Positions 48,433 through 57,622 of a stretch of DNA of 62,120 nt are shown here, one piece after another. Made by a program: the position numbers and the translations under genes. Below the pieces are notes generated by a model. The model was not told the DNA's origin and did no database searches. It saw only the letters and a program-made list of their open reading frames with translations. Where the stretch lies: positions 1-62,120 of the forward strand of contig JAJPIS010000110.1 of the NCBI GenBank assembly GCA_021324635.1, read 5' to 3'. Origin of the DNA: Gemmatimonadota bacterium. GTDB lineage: Bacteria > Gemmatimonadota > Gemmatimonadetes > Gemmatimonadales > Gemmatimonadaceae. How positions within the stretch are numbered: position 1 is the first letter of the stretch; each line of letters starts with the position of its first letter.

Positions 48433-49130
48433 GGCTCCCGGCCACTGTCCCCGCGGCGACCGGCGAGACGACACCGCGGCTCACCCGCCGCGGCTTTCTC
48501 GCCGCGCTCGGCGCGGGCATGACGTCCGTACTCGCCACCACCCCCGGGACCGCCGCTCCGCAGGGCAGCCAACCCGGCGCCGACCAGCCGGGGGCCCAAC
48601 AGGGGCCGCGGCTCACGATGAGTGGTCCGATGAGCGAGAGCGCGTACCGCCCGGTGCAGCGTCCCGCGAAGCCCGGTGCGCAGGCGTCGATGACCGCGGC
48701 CGACCGCGACGCGCTCGAGCATCAGATCCACTGTCAGTGCGGCTGCACGCTCGACGTCTACACCTGCCGGACGACCGACTTCACCTGTCCCGTCTCGCCG
48801 GCGATGCACGCGGACGTGATGCAGCTCGTCGCCGGCGGATACACCGGGCCCGAGATCATCGCCGCCTTCCGCGCCGCCTACGGCGAGCGGGTGCTGATGG
48901 CCCCGACGCGCGAGGGGTTCAACTGGGCGGCGTACGTCACCCCGTTCGTCGCCCTCGGCGCCGGCGCCGGCCTGGTGGCCGTGCTCATCCAGCGCTGGAA
49001 GCGCGCCGCCGACCTGGCGGCGCAACCCATCGCATCGGCTACCGCAGGCGGGCACGCCGCACACGCGCACGTGGACGCGACCCCGGAAGAACTCGCCCGA
49101 TTGGATGCCGCCGTGCGCGACGACCGGTGA
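48429..49130 (+). CDS. ccmH: CcmH-like protein with Tat-type signal and Cys cluster
   Basis: 233 residues from ATG 48429. N-terminus PRLTRRGFLAALGAG is a twin-arginine signal. The thiol region reads HCQCGCTLDVYTC (Cys102, 104, 106, 113) with another Cys at 120, where the usual CcmH has LRCxxC. The following helix (MQLVAGGYTGPEIIAAFRAAYG) matches CcmH/NrfF. A C-terminal membrane helix is at about 170-188. It should keep apocytochrome thiols reduced for CcmF. Overlap with ccmF supports the role. Confidence 0.82.
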   Translation: MRLPATVPAATGETTPRLTRRGFLAALGAGMTSVLATTPGTAAPQGSQPGADQPGAQQGPRLTMSGPMSESAYRPVQRPAKPGAQASMTAADRDALEHQIHCQCGCTLDVYTCRTTDFTCPVSPAMHADVMQLVAGGYTGPEIIAAFRAAYGERVLMAPTREGFNWAAYVTPFVALGAGAGLVAVLIQRWKRAADLAAQPIASATAGGHAAHAHVDATPEELARLDAAVRDDR

Positions 49131-49155
49131 TGCGGGACCTGTCCACTCCGCCCGC

Positions 49156-49683
49156 GTGATCCAGATCGTTCTGGGGGCGGTGCTCGCGGCCATCGTCCTC
49201 ACGTTCGTGCTGCTCCCGATCCTGGTGCCGCGCACCGGCGGCGGCGCGGCCGGCCGCCCGGCGCCAGGGGCGGATCACCGGGGGACGCGGGCGGTGCCCG
49301 GGGCGAGCGCGATCGACGTCCTTCGCGAGATCGAGTTCGACCGCGCGACCGGCAAGCTCTCCGAGAGCGACTACGCGACGCTCAAGACGGAGTACACGGG
49401 GCAGGCGCTCGAGGAGATCCGGGCCGCGGGTGAGCGGCCGGGGGTCGCCGCCTCGCAGACTCGGGCCCCGACCGCGGCCGCCCCGGTGTGCCCGATCTGC
49501 GGCCCGCGCCCCGAGGCCGACGCGCTCTACTGCTCGAGCTGCGCGCGCTACCTGGGCGGCGTCTGCGATGCGTGCGGGCGAGCGGTCACGCGCGCCGACG
49601 CGCGGTTCTGCGAGCGGTGCGGCCAGCCGCTGGGCGGAGCGGTCGGCGCCACGATGCGTACGCGGCGGGTGGCCGCCGGCTGA
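49156..49683 (+). CDS. CcmI-like membrane protein with double zinc ribbon
   Basis: 175 residues from GTG 49156; ATG 49105 would extend into the ccmH end. One N-terminal membrane helix (IVLGAVLAAIVLTFVLLPIL), then a CcmI-like helix (IDVLREIEFDRATGKLSESDYATLK). The C-terminus has four CxxC pairs (CPIC, CSSC, CDAC, CERC), two zinc ribbons. Position suggests cytochrome c maturation; the ribbon part is not usual for CcmI. Confidence 0.7.
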   Translation: MIQIVLGAVLAAIVLTFVLLPILVPRTGGGAAGRPAPGADHRGTRAVPGASAIDVLREIEFDRATGKLSESDYATLKTEYTGQALEEIRAAGERPGVAASQTRAPTAAAPVCPICGPRPEADALYCSSCARYLGGVCDACGRAVTRADARFCERCGQPLGGAVGATMRTRRVAAG

Positions 49684-49728
49684 GGGCGCGGGGCAGTTCC
49701 GGACGCGCCGGATGGCCGGCGCCGCCGG

Positions 49729-51432
49729 TCACGAGCTGGCTCGCTCGATCCCCTCCAGTCGGCGCAGGGCGACACGGATCGCGAGCAGTGTCACGGCGAT
49801 GCACAGGGCGGCGGCACCGCCCAGGCCGAGCACCAGCTGGACCCCGTCGGCGGTGAGCGGCGGTGTGCCCCACAGGTGGCGCGCCAGATGGATGTAGACC
49901 GGCCGCGCCTCGAGGATGATCGTGGCGCCGAGCAGGGCGACGGCCGTCATCATGTACACGAGACCCCCGAAGGACGTCGGGATCTGGGCCGCGTTCTCGG
50001 TCTCGAACTGGGGGAAGAGGGTGCCGAAGCAGAGGGCCAGCGCCGAGACGGCCAACGTGAGCAGGGCGATCGAGAGGAGTGTCACGGCGAAGATGAAGTC
50101 ACTCACCTGGAGGAGATGGTTGGTGACCGCGACGATCCCCTCGGCCAGCACGAGGAGCGGCAGCGTGCCGACCCAGTACTTGGCCCAGAGCAGGTCGCGC
50201 ATCGCGAGCGGACTCGCGCGGAGCAGCCAGAACGTCCGTCCCTCGAGGCTCACGGCCGGCAGGATGAAGCGGGCGGCGATCGACGCCAGCACGAAGCCGG
50301 CGAGCAGCAGGTTGCAGAACGGGACGATCGTGCGCAGGAAGAAGCTCACGCCGTCGCCCGTGAGCGGCAGGAACTTCACGTTGAACACGTAGACGGCGAT
50401 GAGCACGGCGAGCAGCAGGAGCTGTGACCACTGTGTCGTGTCGCGGAAGAAGACCCGAAGCTCCTTGAGCACGAGCTCCCGGCGGGCCGGGCCGAGCGGA
50501 GCGAGGAGCGCGGCCCCGGCGCGCGCGAGGGTGCCGCGGGTCGTCCCCGGTGCGGCGTCGCCGCCGCGTCCCGAGCCCTCCTGCGCCTTGCTGAATCCAC
50601 GGCCGTAAAGCCATCGGTGGAGCGCGGCGCCCGCGGCGGCCGCGAGCGCGGTGGCGCCCCAGAGCGCCAGGTGGGCCCGGACGTCGGTCGTCCCGCCCAA
50701 GTGTGCCATGATCGCGCGCTGCGCCCACTCGCTCGGCAGCCAGGGGGCCGAGGGCGATTGCAGGGCCTCCAGGTACGCCGCCAGCGATTGGAAGCCTTCG
50801 GGGCGCGCGAGTCGCTCGGGGCGCGGCAGGCGGAGGACGAGGACCAGCCCCGCGCCGCTCAGCACCGCCACCACGCTCAGGATGTCCCGTGCGCGCCGGG
50901 CCGGGAAGATGTTGACCAGCACGAGCGTGATGGCGCTTCCGAGGATCGCCGGGAGCAGGAAGAACGGCGCCATGGCGGCCACGGCGACGGCGCCGAAGAG
51001 CGGACCGCCATGGTAGACGACGCCGTAGGCGGCGAGCATCGGGATCGCCATCAGCGCCACCATCCAGCTCGAGCTGACCAGTGTCTCGGTGAGCTTGGCG
51101 GCGTAGAGCGCCGGCCAGCGGACGGGCGCGGCGGCGAGGATGTCGAGGTCGCGCGCGAGAAAGAAGCTCGACAGCGCGGTGATCACGTTCGAGAGGATCA
51201 GGATCCCGAAGAACCCCGCCAGGATCATCCCGAGGAGCTTGGCCGCGAGCAACGGCCCGAGCTCGGGCACGTTCCGGAAGTAGCGAAGCAGTCGGGCGAG
51301 CACGGCGAACACGCCGCCCCAGAACCCCGCGCCGAGGAGGCCGAGGGCGATCCAGCGCGTGCGGCCGACGCCCGGCGCGGTCGCGCGGACGCGGGCCGTG
51401 AGCCACTTGGGTCGGAGGAGGAGGCGGAGCAT
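49729..51432 (-). CDS. ABC transporter permease
   Basis: 567 residues with about twelve hydrophobic helices (for example LLGMILAGFFGILILSNVITAL, VALMAIPMLAAYGVVYHGG and LLLLAVLIAVYVFNV). It lacks a nucleotide-binding motif and follows the ATPase gene by 21 bp. The substrate is unknown; such large ABC-2 permeases often move lipids or drugs. Convergent with the CcmI-like gene. Confidence 0.85.
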   Translation of the reverse strand: MLRLLLRPKWLTARVRATAPGVGRTRWIALGLLGAGFWGGVFAVLARLLRYFRNVPELGPLLAAKLLGMILAGFFGILILSNVITALSSFFLARDLDILAAAPVRWPALYAAKLTETLVSSSWMVALMAIPMLAAYGVVYHGGPLFGAVAVAAMAPFFLLPAILGSAITLVLVNIFPARRARDILSVVAVLSGAGLVLVLRLPRPERLARPEGFQSLAAYLEALQSPSAPWLPSEWAQRAIMAHLGGTTDVRAHLALWGATALAAAAGAALHRWLYGRGFSKAQEGSGRGGDAAPGTTRGTLARAGAALLAPLGPARRELVLKELRVFFRDTTQWSQLLLLAVLIAVYVFNVKFLPLTGDGVSFFLRTIVPFCNLLLAGFVLASIAARFILPAVSLEGRTFWLLRASPLAMRDLLWAKYWVGTLPLLVLAEGIVAVTNHLLQVSDFIFAVTLLSIALLTLAVSALALCFGTLFPQFETENAAQIPTSFGGLVYMMTAVALLGATIILEARPVYIHLARHLWGTPPLTADGVQLVLGLGGAAALCIAVTLLAIRVALRRLEGIERASS

Positions 51433-51453
51433 GGTCCGGCCGGCGCGAGCCGG

Positions 51454-52212
51454 CTAGGCGTCGAGCACCGCGAGCAGCTCCCGGGCGGCGCGCTCGCCGG
51501 TGAGCCGGAGGAAGATGTCCTCGAGCCCGGTCGCGCCGGCGGCCGCGGTCGCACGCAGCTCGGCCATCGTCCCCTCGGCGCGGATCCGGCCCCCCTGGAC
51601 GATCGCGATCCGGTCGCACAGCGTCTCGGCGACTTCGAGCGTGTGCGTCGACATCATGATCGTGTGGCCGCGGCGCGTGTACTCGCGGAACAGGTCCTTG
51701 AGGATGCGTGCGGCCTTGGGGTCCAGCCCCACCATCGGCTCGTCGACGACGATGACCGCCGGCCGGTGCACGAACGCGCTCGCGATGATGAGCTTCTGCC
51801 GCATGCCGTGGCTGTAGCTCTCGACCAGCTCGTCGCGCCACGGCTCGAGATCGAAGAGCGCGAGCAGCTCGCGCGCGCGCCGGTCCGTGCTCGACCCGGA
51901 CTGCCCGTACAGGCCGGCGACGAAGCGGAGGAACTCCATCCCGCTGAGCTTCTCGTAGATGAACGGACGGTCGGGGATGAAGCCGAGCTGCGACTTGGCG
52001 GCGACCGGGTCGCGGGCGAGATCGATGCCCGCGATGCGGACCGTTCCCGCGGTGGGCTGGAGGATGCCGGCGATCATGCGCAGGCTCGTGGTCTTGCCGG
52101 CCCCGTTCGGGCCGAGCAAGCCGAACAGCTCGCCGCGCGGCACGACGAGGTCGATCCCCGACACGGCCGTGAAGGACCCGTATCGCTTCGTGAGTCCCGC
52201 GAGCTCGATCAC
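51454..52212 (-). CDS. ABC transporter ATP-binding protein
   Basis: 252 residues. Walker A LLGPNGAGKTTSLRM, Q-loop near LGFIPDRPF, signature YSHGMRQKL and Walker B VIVVDEPMVGLD, with a switch His in MMSTHTLE. Pairs with the adjacent permease. Start 52212 overlaps the TPR stop. Confidence 0.94.
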   Translation of the reverse strand: MIELAGLTKRYGSFTAVSGIDLVVPRGELFGLLGPNGAGKTTSLRMIAGILQPTAGTVRIAGIDLARDPVAAKSQLGFIPDRPFIYEKLSGMEFLRFVAGLYGQSGSSTDRRARELLALFDLEPWRDELVESYSHGMRQKLIIASAFVHRPAVIVVDEPMVGLDPKAARILKDLFREYTRRGHTIMMSTHTLEVAETLCDRIAIVQGGRIRAEGTMAELRATAAAGATGLEDIFLRLTGERAARELLAVLDA

Positions 52213-52757
52213 GACGGTCGCGGCGCCGTCTTGGCCTGTGCCTCGCGCGCCCGCTGGTACGCGGCAGCCGCCTCGTGCGGGCGGTGCATGCGGTCGAGCA
52301 CGATCCCGATCCCCTTGAGCGCACGCCAGTGATCGGGCTCGAGCCGGGTCGCGCTCTCGAACGCCTCGAGCGCGGCCGCCAGGGCGTCGGTATGGTTGTA
52401 CGCGTCACCCAGGTGGTAAAAGGCGGTCGCGTTCGTCGGGTCGGCCTCGACCGCCTGCTGGAGCGGCTCCACGGCCGCGCGCCACCGCGCCTTGCGACAG
52501 AGCTGGATCCCGCGATCGGTGAGCGCCTCGGCCGTTGCGCCCACGGCCGTGGCGTGGGCGGGAGCCGCCGGGGCCGCGGGGGACGCGGGGGACGCGGGGG
52601 ACGCGGTCGGGGCCGAGGCCAACGCGCTCGGTGCTGCGGGCAGCCCCGTGGGCAACCCTGCGGGCGACGCGGCGGGTGGCGCGGCGGGCGACGCGGCGGG
52701 CGACGCGGCGGGTGGGGGCGCGGCGGGCGGCCCCGACGGGGAGGATCCGTCGATCAT
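52209..52757 (-). CDS. TPR protein with Ala/Pro-rich N-terminus
   Basis: 182 residues. The first 75 are Ala/Pro/Ser low complexity. Three TPR-like units follow: LCRKARWRAAVEPLQQAVEA, AFYHLGDAYNHTDALAAALEAF and LKGIGIVLDRMHRPHEAAAAY. It lies 7 bp after cutA and overlaps the ATPase gene. Probably an adaptor of the transporter. Confidence 0.72.
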   Translation of the reverse strand: MIDGSSPSGPPAAPPPAASPAASPAAPPAASPAGLPTGLPAAPSALASAPTASPASPASPAAPAAPAHATAVGATAEALTDRGIQLCRKARWRAAVEPLQQAVEADPTNATAFYHLGDAYNHTDALAAALEAFESATRLEPDHWRALKGIGIVLDRMHRPHEAAAAYQRAREAQAKTAPRPS

Positions 52758-52764
52758 CCGAGGC

Positions 52765-53100
52765 TCAGACGAGCGCCAGCGACGTTTCCTTGTCGATCCA
52801 CCCCAGGTACTTGTCCGCGCCTGCGGTCACCGGGAGCGCGAGCAGCTCGGGAACCTTGTAGGGGTGCAGCTCGCCGAAGGCGGCCGTGAGCGCATCGACC
52901 CGCGCGCCACGCGTCTTGAGGAGCACCACGACTTCGGTCTCGTCGGCGATCTGGTCTTTCCACCGGTAGAGCGAGCGGGCGCCGGGCAGCAGGGTGCCGC
53001 AGGCGATGAGCCGCCGGTCGAGCAACGCGCGCACCAGCGCGAGGGCTTCGTCGGTGGTGGCGACGGTCGTCAGGACAACCAGGGCATCCGTAGTAGGCAT
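52765..53100 (-). CDS. cutA: Divalent cation tolerance protein CutA
   Basis: 111 residues from ATG 53100. CutA1 ferredoxin-like fold: LTTVATTDEALALVRALLDR, LIACGTLLPGARSLYRWKD, ETEVVVLLKTR, LHPYKVPELLALPV and YLGWIDKET. CutA forms trimers and is linked to copper tolerance. The upstream frame reads into repeat DNA and is rejected. Confidence 0.93.
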   Translation of the reverse strand: MPTTDALVVLTTVATTDEALALVRALLDRRLIACGTLLPGARSLYRWKDQIADETEVVVLLKTRGARVDALTAAFGELHPYKVPELLALPVTAGADKYLGWIDKETSLALV

Positions 53101-53204
53101 GATGGGCTCAGAGAAGACGAGGCAGCAGTCACCAAGGTAAGGGCACGGCGGCCCGTCCGGGCCGCCGTGCCCGTCGGACGGGCGGCCGCCAGGCCGCCCC
53201 GCGC

Positions 53205-53298
53205 GTAGGGGCGGCATTCATGCCGCCCGCGACTCGCATCCCGCACCAATGCCGGGCGGCATTCATGCCGCCCGCGACCCGCATCCCGCACCGATGCC
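53205..53298 (+). repeat. 94-bp palindromic repeat, copy 1
   Basis: Two tandem subunits, each with an inverted GGGCGGCATTCATGCCGCCC core followed by GCGACNCGCATCCCGCACC. The same 94 bp recurs at 53463-53556. Likely a REP-like element family. Confidence 0.85.
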
Positions 53299-53351
53299 GG
53301 GGCGGGAACGGCCGCGTCCCGCGGCCACCAAAGGAACGGGATTGTTTGGAT

Positions 53352-53390
53352 GGTACCAGGGGCAATCGCAACGCGATTGCCCCTGGTACC
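53352..53390. repeat. Perfect 18-bp hairpin
   Basis: GGTACCAGGGGCAATCGC (53352-53369) is followed by AAC and its exact reverse complement (53373-53390). It lies between the two 94-bp repeats. No T run follows, so it is more likely a mobile palindromic unit than a terminator. Confidence 0.85.
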
Positions 53391-53462
53391 GGGACCGGCA
53401 CCGACCGGGCGCGATGGTGGGCCCGTCGTGGCGGTGCGGGCGCACGTCGCCGGGCGCCCCCC

Positions 53463-53556
53463 GTAGGGGCGGCATTCATGCCGCCCGCGACTCGCATCCC
53501 GCACCAATGCCGGGCGGCATTCATGCCGCCCGCGATTCGCATCCCGCACCGATGCC
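53463..53556 (+). repeat. 94-bp palindromic repeat, copy 2
   Basis: Nearly identical to copy 1; the clearest difference is GACCCGC there versus GATTCGC here. Both copies point the same way. Confidence 0.85.
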
Positions 53557-53631
53557 TGGCCCGGCATGTCACGGTACACCACGTTGCGATGCGCCCACGG
53601 CGGCACCGTCATCCCCCGCGTCGCCCCGGTA

Positions 53632-53679
53632 CCACGCACCCACGCACCCACGCACCCACGCACCCACGCACCCACGCGA
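53632..53679. repeat. 8-bp tandem repeat
   Basis: Five perfect copies of CCACGCAC and a sixth ending in GA. The unit is not a multiple of three. Confidence 0.9.
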
Positions 53680-53842
53680 CAACGCACCGTCACCCGCCCG
53701 TGCCGGGCACCAGGCCGCCCGCCCCAGGCGGGGCACCGTGCCGCCCGCCGCCCGCCGCCCGCCGCCGCCCGCCGCAGTGCGCCGCTCCGCGCCGGGGGTT
53801 CCCCTGGCATCCGGCGGCGGCGGCGATGAGCTTTCGCGGATT

Positions 53843-56800
53843 ATGCCGGAAGAATCGCTGGTCGTCCGCGGGGCGCGCGAGCACAACCTCCGCAACATCG
53901 ACGTCACGATCCCCCGCGACCGCCTCACGGTCATCACGGGGCTGTCCGGGTCCGGCAAATCGTCGCTCGCCTTCGATACCATCTACGCCGAGGGGCAGCG
54001 CCGCTACGTCGAGTCACTCTCGGCCTACGCACGCCAGTTCCTCGGCCTCATGGAGAAGCCGGACGTCGACTCCATCGACGGGCTCTCCCCCGCGATCGCG
54101 ATCGAGCAGAAGAGCGCCGGGCACAACCCGCGGTCGACCGTCGCCACCGTCACCGAGATCTACGATTATCTCCGGCTCCTCTACGCCCGGGCCGGCGTCC
54201 CGCACTGCGCCAACTGCGGCCGCCCCGTCCAGCGCCAGAGCGCGGGCCAGATCGCCGACACGGTCCTCACCTGGGCCCCGGGCACGCGGATCGAGATCCT
54301 CGCCCCGCTCGTGCGGGGCCGCAAGGGCGAGTTCCGGGATCTCTTCGAGTCGGCACGGAAGCAGGGGTTCGTGCGAGCGATCGTCGACGGCGCGTTGGTC
54401 GAGCTGGCGGAGCCGCCCAAGCTCAATCGCCGGCAGAATCACAGCGTCTCGGTCGTGGTCGACCGCCTCGTCGTGCGCGCCGAGGACCGCGGCCGACTGG
54501 CCGACTCGATCGAGACCGCCTTGCGGCTGACAGACGGGCTGGTCGAGATCATCGCCCATTCGCGCGATGCGGCGGGAACCGGTGGCACGTCGAGTAGCAC
54601 GTCGGGCGGTGCGGCGGCTGGCCCGGGGGATGGCGCGGCGAGCGGAGCGACCGGCGAGACGCATCTCTACTCCGAGAAGTACGGCTGTCCCGTCTGCGGC
54701 ATCTCGCTCCCCGAGCTCGAGCCGCGGCACTTCTCCTTCAACTCTCCCTTCGGGGCCTGCCCGGCGTGCAGCGGACTCGGGACCCGGCGCGAGGTCTCGG
54801 AGGAGCTCATCCTCGGCGACCCGAGCATCTCCCTGCTCGAGGGCGTGATCCTCCCCTGGGGAGAGCCCGACGGCTACCTCCGCAAGGTGATCCTGCCGGG
54901 GCTCGCGAAGCGCTACCACTTCGACCTCAACGCCCCCTGGGGAGAGCTGCCACAGTTCGTCCGGGACACGCTGCTCTACGGTGCGGGCGGCCGGCGAGGG
55001 ACGCAGGTCGATGCCGCGGTCGACGATGGGACGCGCTGGGAGGGAATCCTCGCCAACGTCCAGCGCCGGCACGATGAGACCCAGTCCGACGCCGTCCAAC
55101 TGGAGCTCGCCCAGTACATGGTCGCCGTGCCCTGCTCGGCATGTCGGGGTCGGCGGCTCAAGCCCGAGTCGCTCGCGGTGACGATCGAGGCGCGCAACAT
55201 CGGCGACGTCGTCGAGATGTCGGTGCTCGAGGCCCAGCGGTTCTTCGAGAGCATCCCGGTCCGCGACGCGGCGGCCGGCCGGGTCGGGCTCGATCCGGGG
55301 ATCGCCGGGCCGATCCTCAAGGAAGTGCGCGAGCGGCTGCGCTTCCTGGTCGACGTCGGACTCGACTATCTCACGCTCGATCGGCCGGCGGAATCGTTGT
55401 CCGGTGGCGAGGCCCAGCGGATCAGGCTGGCGACGCAGATCGGGTCCCGGCTCGTGGGCGTGCTGTACATCCTCGATGAGCCGTCGATCGGACTGCATCA
55501 GCGTGACAACGCGCGCCTGCTCGCGACCCTCCAGCAGCTCCGCGACCTCGGCAACACCGTGATCGTCGTCGAGCACGACGAGGAGACGATGCGGGCCGCG
55601 GACTACGTCATCGACATGGGCCCCGGGGCGGGCAAGCACGGCGGGCAGATCATCGCCTGCGGGTCATTGGAGACGGTCGCGCGGGACCCGGCGTCGATCA
55701 CCGGCCAGTACCTCACCGGCGTCCGGGCCATCCCGCTCCCGGCGAGCCGCCGTCCAGTCGATCCCGCGCGGCTCCTGCGGATCGAGGGCGCCCGCGCGCA
55801 CAACCTGCGCACGATCGACGTCGACATCCCGCTCGGGACCTTCGTCGCCGTCACCGGCGTGTCGGGCTCGGGGAAGAGCACCCTCGTCGAGGACATTCTC
55901 CACCGCTCGCTGGCCCGTCACTTCTATCGCGCGCGGGTGATCCCCGGCGAGCATGCGCGGATCACCGGGCTCCAGCACCTGGACAAGGTGATCGACATCG
56001 ATCAGAGCCCCATCGGTCGGACCCCGCGCTCCAATCCCGCCACCTACACGGGTCTGTTCACGCCCATCCGCGAGCTCTTCGCCGAGATGCCGGAGGCGAA
56101 GATCCGCGGCTACGGGCCCGGGCGCTTCTCCTTCAACGTGAAGGGAGGTCGGTGCGAGGCCTGCCAGGGGGACGGGCTGGTCAAGATCGAGATGCACTTC
56201 CTCCCCGACGTCTTCGTCCCGTGCGAGGTGTGCAAGGGAAAGCGCTTCAATCGGGAGACATTGGAAGTCCGGTTCCGGGGCCTCACGATCGCCGATGTGC
56301 TGGAGTTGACGGTCGAAGACGCCCTCGCGTTCTTCGAGAACCAGCCCCGCATCCACCAGAAACTCGCGACGCTCGCGGACGTAGGGTTAGGGTACATCCA
56401 CCTGGGGCAGAGCGCGACGACGCTGTCGGGTGGGGAGGCGCAGCGCGTGAAGCTGGCGACGGAGCTGTCGAAGCGAGACACCGGACGGACGTTCTACATC
56501 CTCGATGAGCCGACGACCGGGCTCCATTTCGAGGACGTGCGGATGCTGCTGACCGTGCTGCATCGACTCGTGGATCGCGGCAACACGGTGCTCGTGATCG
56601 AGCACAACCTGGACGTGATCAAGACTGCCGACTGGGTCATCGATCTTGGCCCGGAGGGCGGCGCGCGGGGTGGCCGGGTCGTGGCGGCGGGGACGCCCGA
56701 AGCCGTGGCCGGTGCCGCAGGGTCGTACACGGGGGAGTACCTCCGGCCGCTGCTCGGTCCGGCGCCGGCCGGCGAGGGGGTGTCGGATCGGTCGCCGTCG

Positions 56801-56992
56801 GTGCGATCGGCGACCCCCGGGGCAGCGGTGCCCGCCGCCGTCCAGCGTGGCGGCCCGCGTGGCGGCCCACGCGGGGGCGCGCGGGGCGGGCGCGGTGCCG
56901 GCGGGGGCGAGCCGGCGGGCGAAGGCGGAGGGGGAGGACGCGAGACGGGGAGCGCGGGGGACGGCGCGCAGCGGCGGCTGCGCATCGTGTGA
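53843..56992 (+). CDS. uvrA: Excinuclease ABC subunit A
   Basis: 1049 residues from ATG 53843. First ABC half: Walker [17 protein letters not shown], the UvrB/DNA interaction region, zinc modules around CANCGRP and CPVCGIS...CPACSGLG, signature [16 protein letters not shown] and [14 protein letters not shown]. Second half: [24 protein letters not shown] and CEVCKGKRF zinc cysteines, [15 protein letters not shown] and [11 protein letters not shown]. The last 70 residues are a Gly/Arg/Ala-rich extension beyond the usual UvrA end. It detects bulky lesions for nucleotide excision repair. Confidence 0.97.
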   Translation: MPEESLVVRGAREHNLRNIDVTIPRDRLTVITGLSGSGKSSLAFDTIYAEGQRRYVESLSAYARQFLGLMEKPDVDSIDGLSPAIAIEQKSAGHNPRSTVATVTEIYDYLRLLYARAGVPHCANCGRPVQRQSAGQIADTVLTWAPGTRIEILAPLVRGRKGEFRDLFESARKQGFVRAIVDGALVELAEPPKLNRRQNHSVSVVVDRLVVRAEDRGRLADSIETALRLTDGLVEIIAHSRDAAGTGGTSSSTSGGAAAGPGDGAASGATGETHLYSEKYGCPVCGISLPELEPRHFSFNSPFGACPACSGLGTRREVSEELILGDPSISLLEGVILPWGEPDGYLRKVILPGLAKRYHFDLNAPWGELPQFVRDTLLYGAGGRRGTQVDAAVDDGTRWEGILANVQRRHDETQSDAVQLELAQYMVAVPCSACRGRRLKPESLAVTIEARNIGDVVEMSVLEAQRFFESIPVRDAAAGRVGLDPGIAGPILKEVRERLRFLVDVGLDYLTLDRPAESLSGGEAQRIRLATQIGSRLVGVLYILDEPSIGLHQRDNARLLATLQQLRDLGNTVIVVEHDEETMRAADYVIDMGPGAGKHGGQIIACGSLETVARDPASITGQYLTGVRAIPLPASRRPVDPARLLRIEGARAHNLRTIDVDIPLGTFVAVTGVSGSGKSTLVEDILHRSLARHFYRARVIPGEHARITGLQHLDKVIDIDQSPIGRTPRSNPATYTGLFTPIRELFAEMPEAKIRGYGPGRFSFNVKGGRCEACQGDGLVKIEMHFLPDVFVPCEVCKGKRFNRETLEVRFRGLTIADVLELTVEDALAFFENQPRIHQKLATLADVGLGYIHLGQSATTLSGGEAQRVKLATELSKRDTGRTFYILDEPTTGLHFEDVRMLLTVLHRLVDRGNTVLVIEHNLDVIKTADWVIDLGPEGGARGGRVVAAGTPEAVAGAAGSYTGEYLRPLLGPAPAGEGVSDRSPSVRSATPGAAVPAAVQRGGPRGGPRGGARGGRGAGGGEPAGEGGGGGRETGSAGDGAQRRLRIV

Positions 56993-57007
56993 GCGGCGGG
57001 GGCGTCC

Positions 57008-57080
57008 GTGAGCGGCGCGTGAGCCGCGCGTGAGCGGTGCGTGAGCGGTGCGTGAGCCGCGTGAGCGGTGCGTGAGCGGC
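57008..57080. repeat. 11-bp tandem repeat after uvrA
   Basis: Seven near-copies of GTGAGCGGTGC (some shortened to 9 bp) directly after the uvrA stop. The repeated TGA means it is not coding in one frame. May affect transcript ends; no hairpin with T run is seen. Confidence 0.8.
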
Positions 57081-57181
57081 TCGCGACGGGCGGCGAGTGC
57101 CGGCTTTACCCGCCCTGCCGGCGCGGTTATGTCTCAGCGCAGCATTGGGAACCCGAACTTCGACGAGGTACGACGAGGCAT

Positions 57182-57589
57182 ATGGTCACCCGCGAAGACA
57201 TCGAGAGCTTTCTCGACCGACTGGCCTCCGAGGGTGGGGGCGCCAGCTACACCGAGGTGGAGCCCGGACTCTGGATCGTCCGGCCGACGGGGGCGCTCGA
57301 TCTGGACGTCGTCGTCCACTACTCGCCGCCGGTCGTCATTCTTCGGATGAAGGTGATGAATGTCCCCCACACGGAGTCGGCGGCGTCCAGCCTCAATCGG
57401 CGGCTCCTCCAGCTGAATGCAACCGATCTCGTGCACGGCTCGTATGGCATCGAGCGGGAGTCGATCGTGCTGACCGAGGCGCTCGAGCTCGCCCACCTCG
57501 ATTACGACGAGTTCCTGTCGAGTTACGAGGGCATGACGCTGGCCCTCACGTCACACCTGCGTGAGCTCTCCGGGTACCGCGAGTCGTAG
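57182..57589 (+). CDS. YbjN/CesT-like domain protein
   Basis: 135 residues from ATG 57182. The pattern ESFLDRLASEGGGASYTEVE, WIVRPTGALDLDVVVHYSPPVVILRMKVM and LNRRLLQLNATDLVHGSYGI is that of YbjN-type chaperone folds (secretion-chaperone-like). Function unknown. It lies 33 bp before pspA, so it may be co-transcribed and linked to envelope stress. Confidence 0.75.
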   Translation: MVTREDIESFLDRLASEGGGASYTEVEPGLWIVRPTGALDLDVVVHYSPPVVILRMKVMNVPHTESAASSLNRRLLQLNATDLVHGSYGIERESIVLTEALELAHLDYDEFLSSYEGMTLALTSHLRELSGYRES

Positions 57590-57622
57590 CACACGCGTCT
57601 CCGCCGCTGACCGGGATATCCA

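Larger units (their letters stand above)
53101..53842. other. Repeat-rich intergenic region between cutA and uvrA
   Basis: Some 740 bp with no supported gene. It holds two 94-bp palindrome-bearing repeats, one perfect long hairpin and an 8-bp tandem repeat, all described separately, plus a run of CCGCC triplets at about 53741-53775. Frames are open through it because repeat units are in phase, but the translations repeat themselves. Confidence 0.75.

Noticed and set aside
46780-48474. 564-residue minus-strand frame antisense to ccmF
   Set aside because: Composition typical of antisense shadows; ccmF is unambiguous.
53205-53556. CRISPR array
   Set aside because: Units are only two, 94 bp long with internal palindromes, and no cas gene is present.
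53249-53842. N-terminal 198-residue extension of UvrA
   Set aside because: It translates intergenic repeats and contains none of the UvrA fold; ATG 53843 starts right at the conserved domain.
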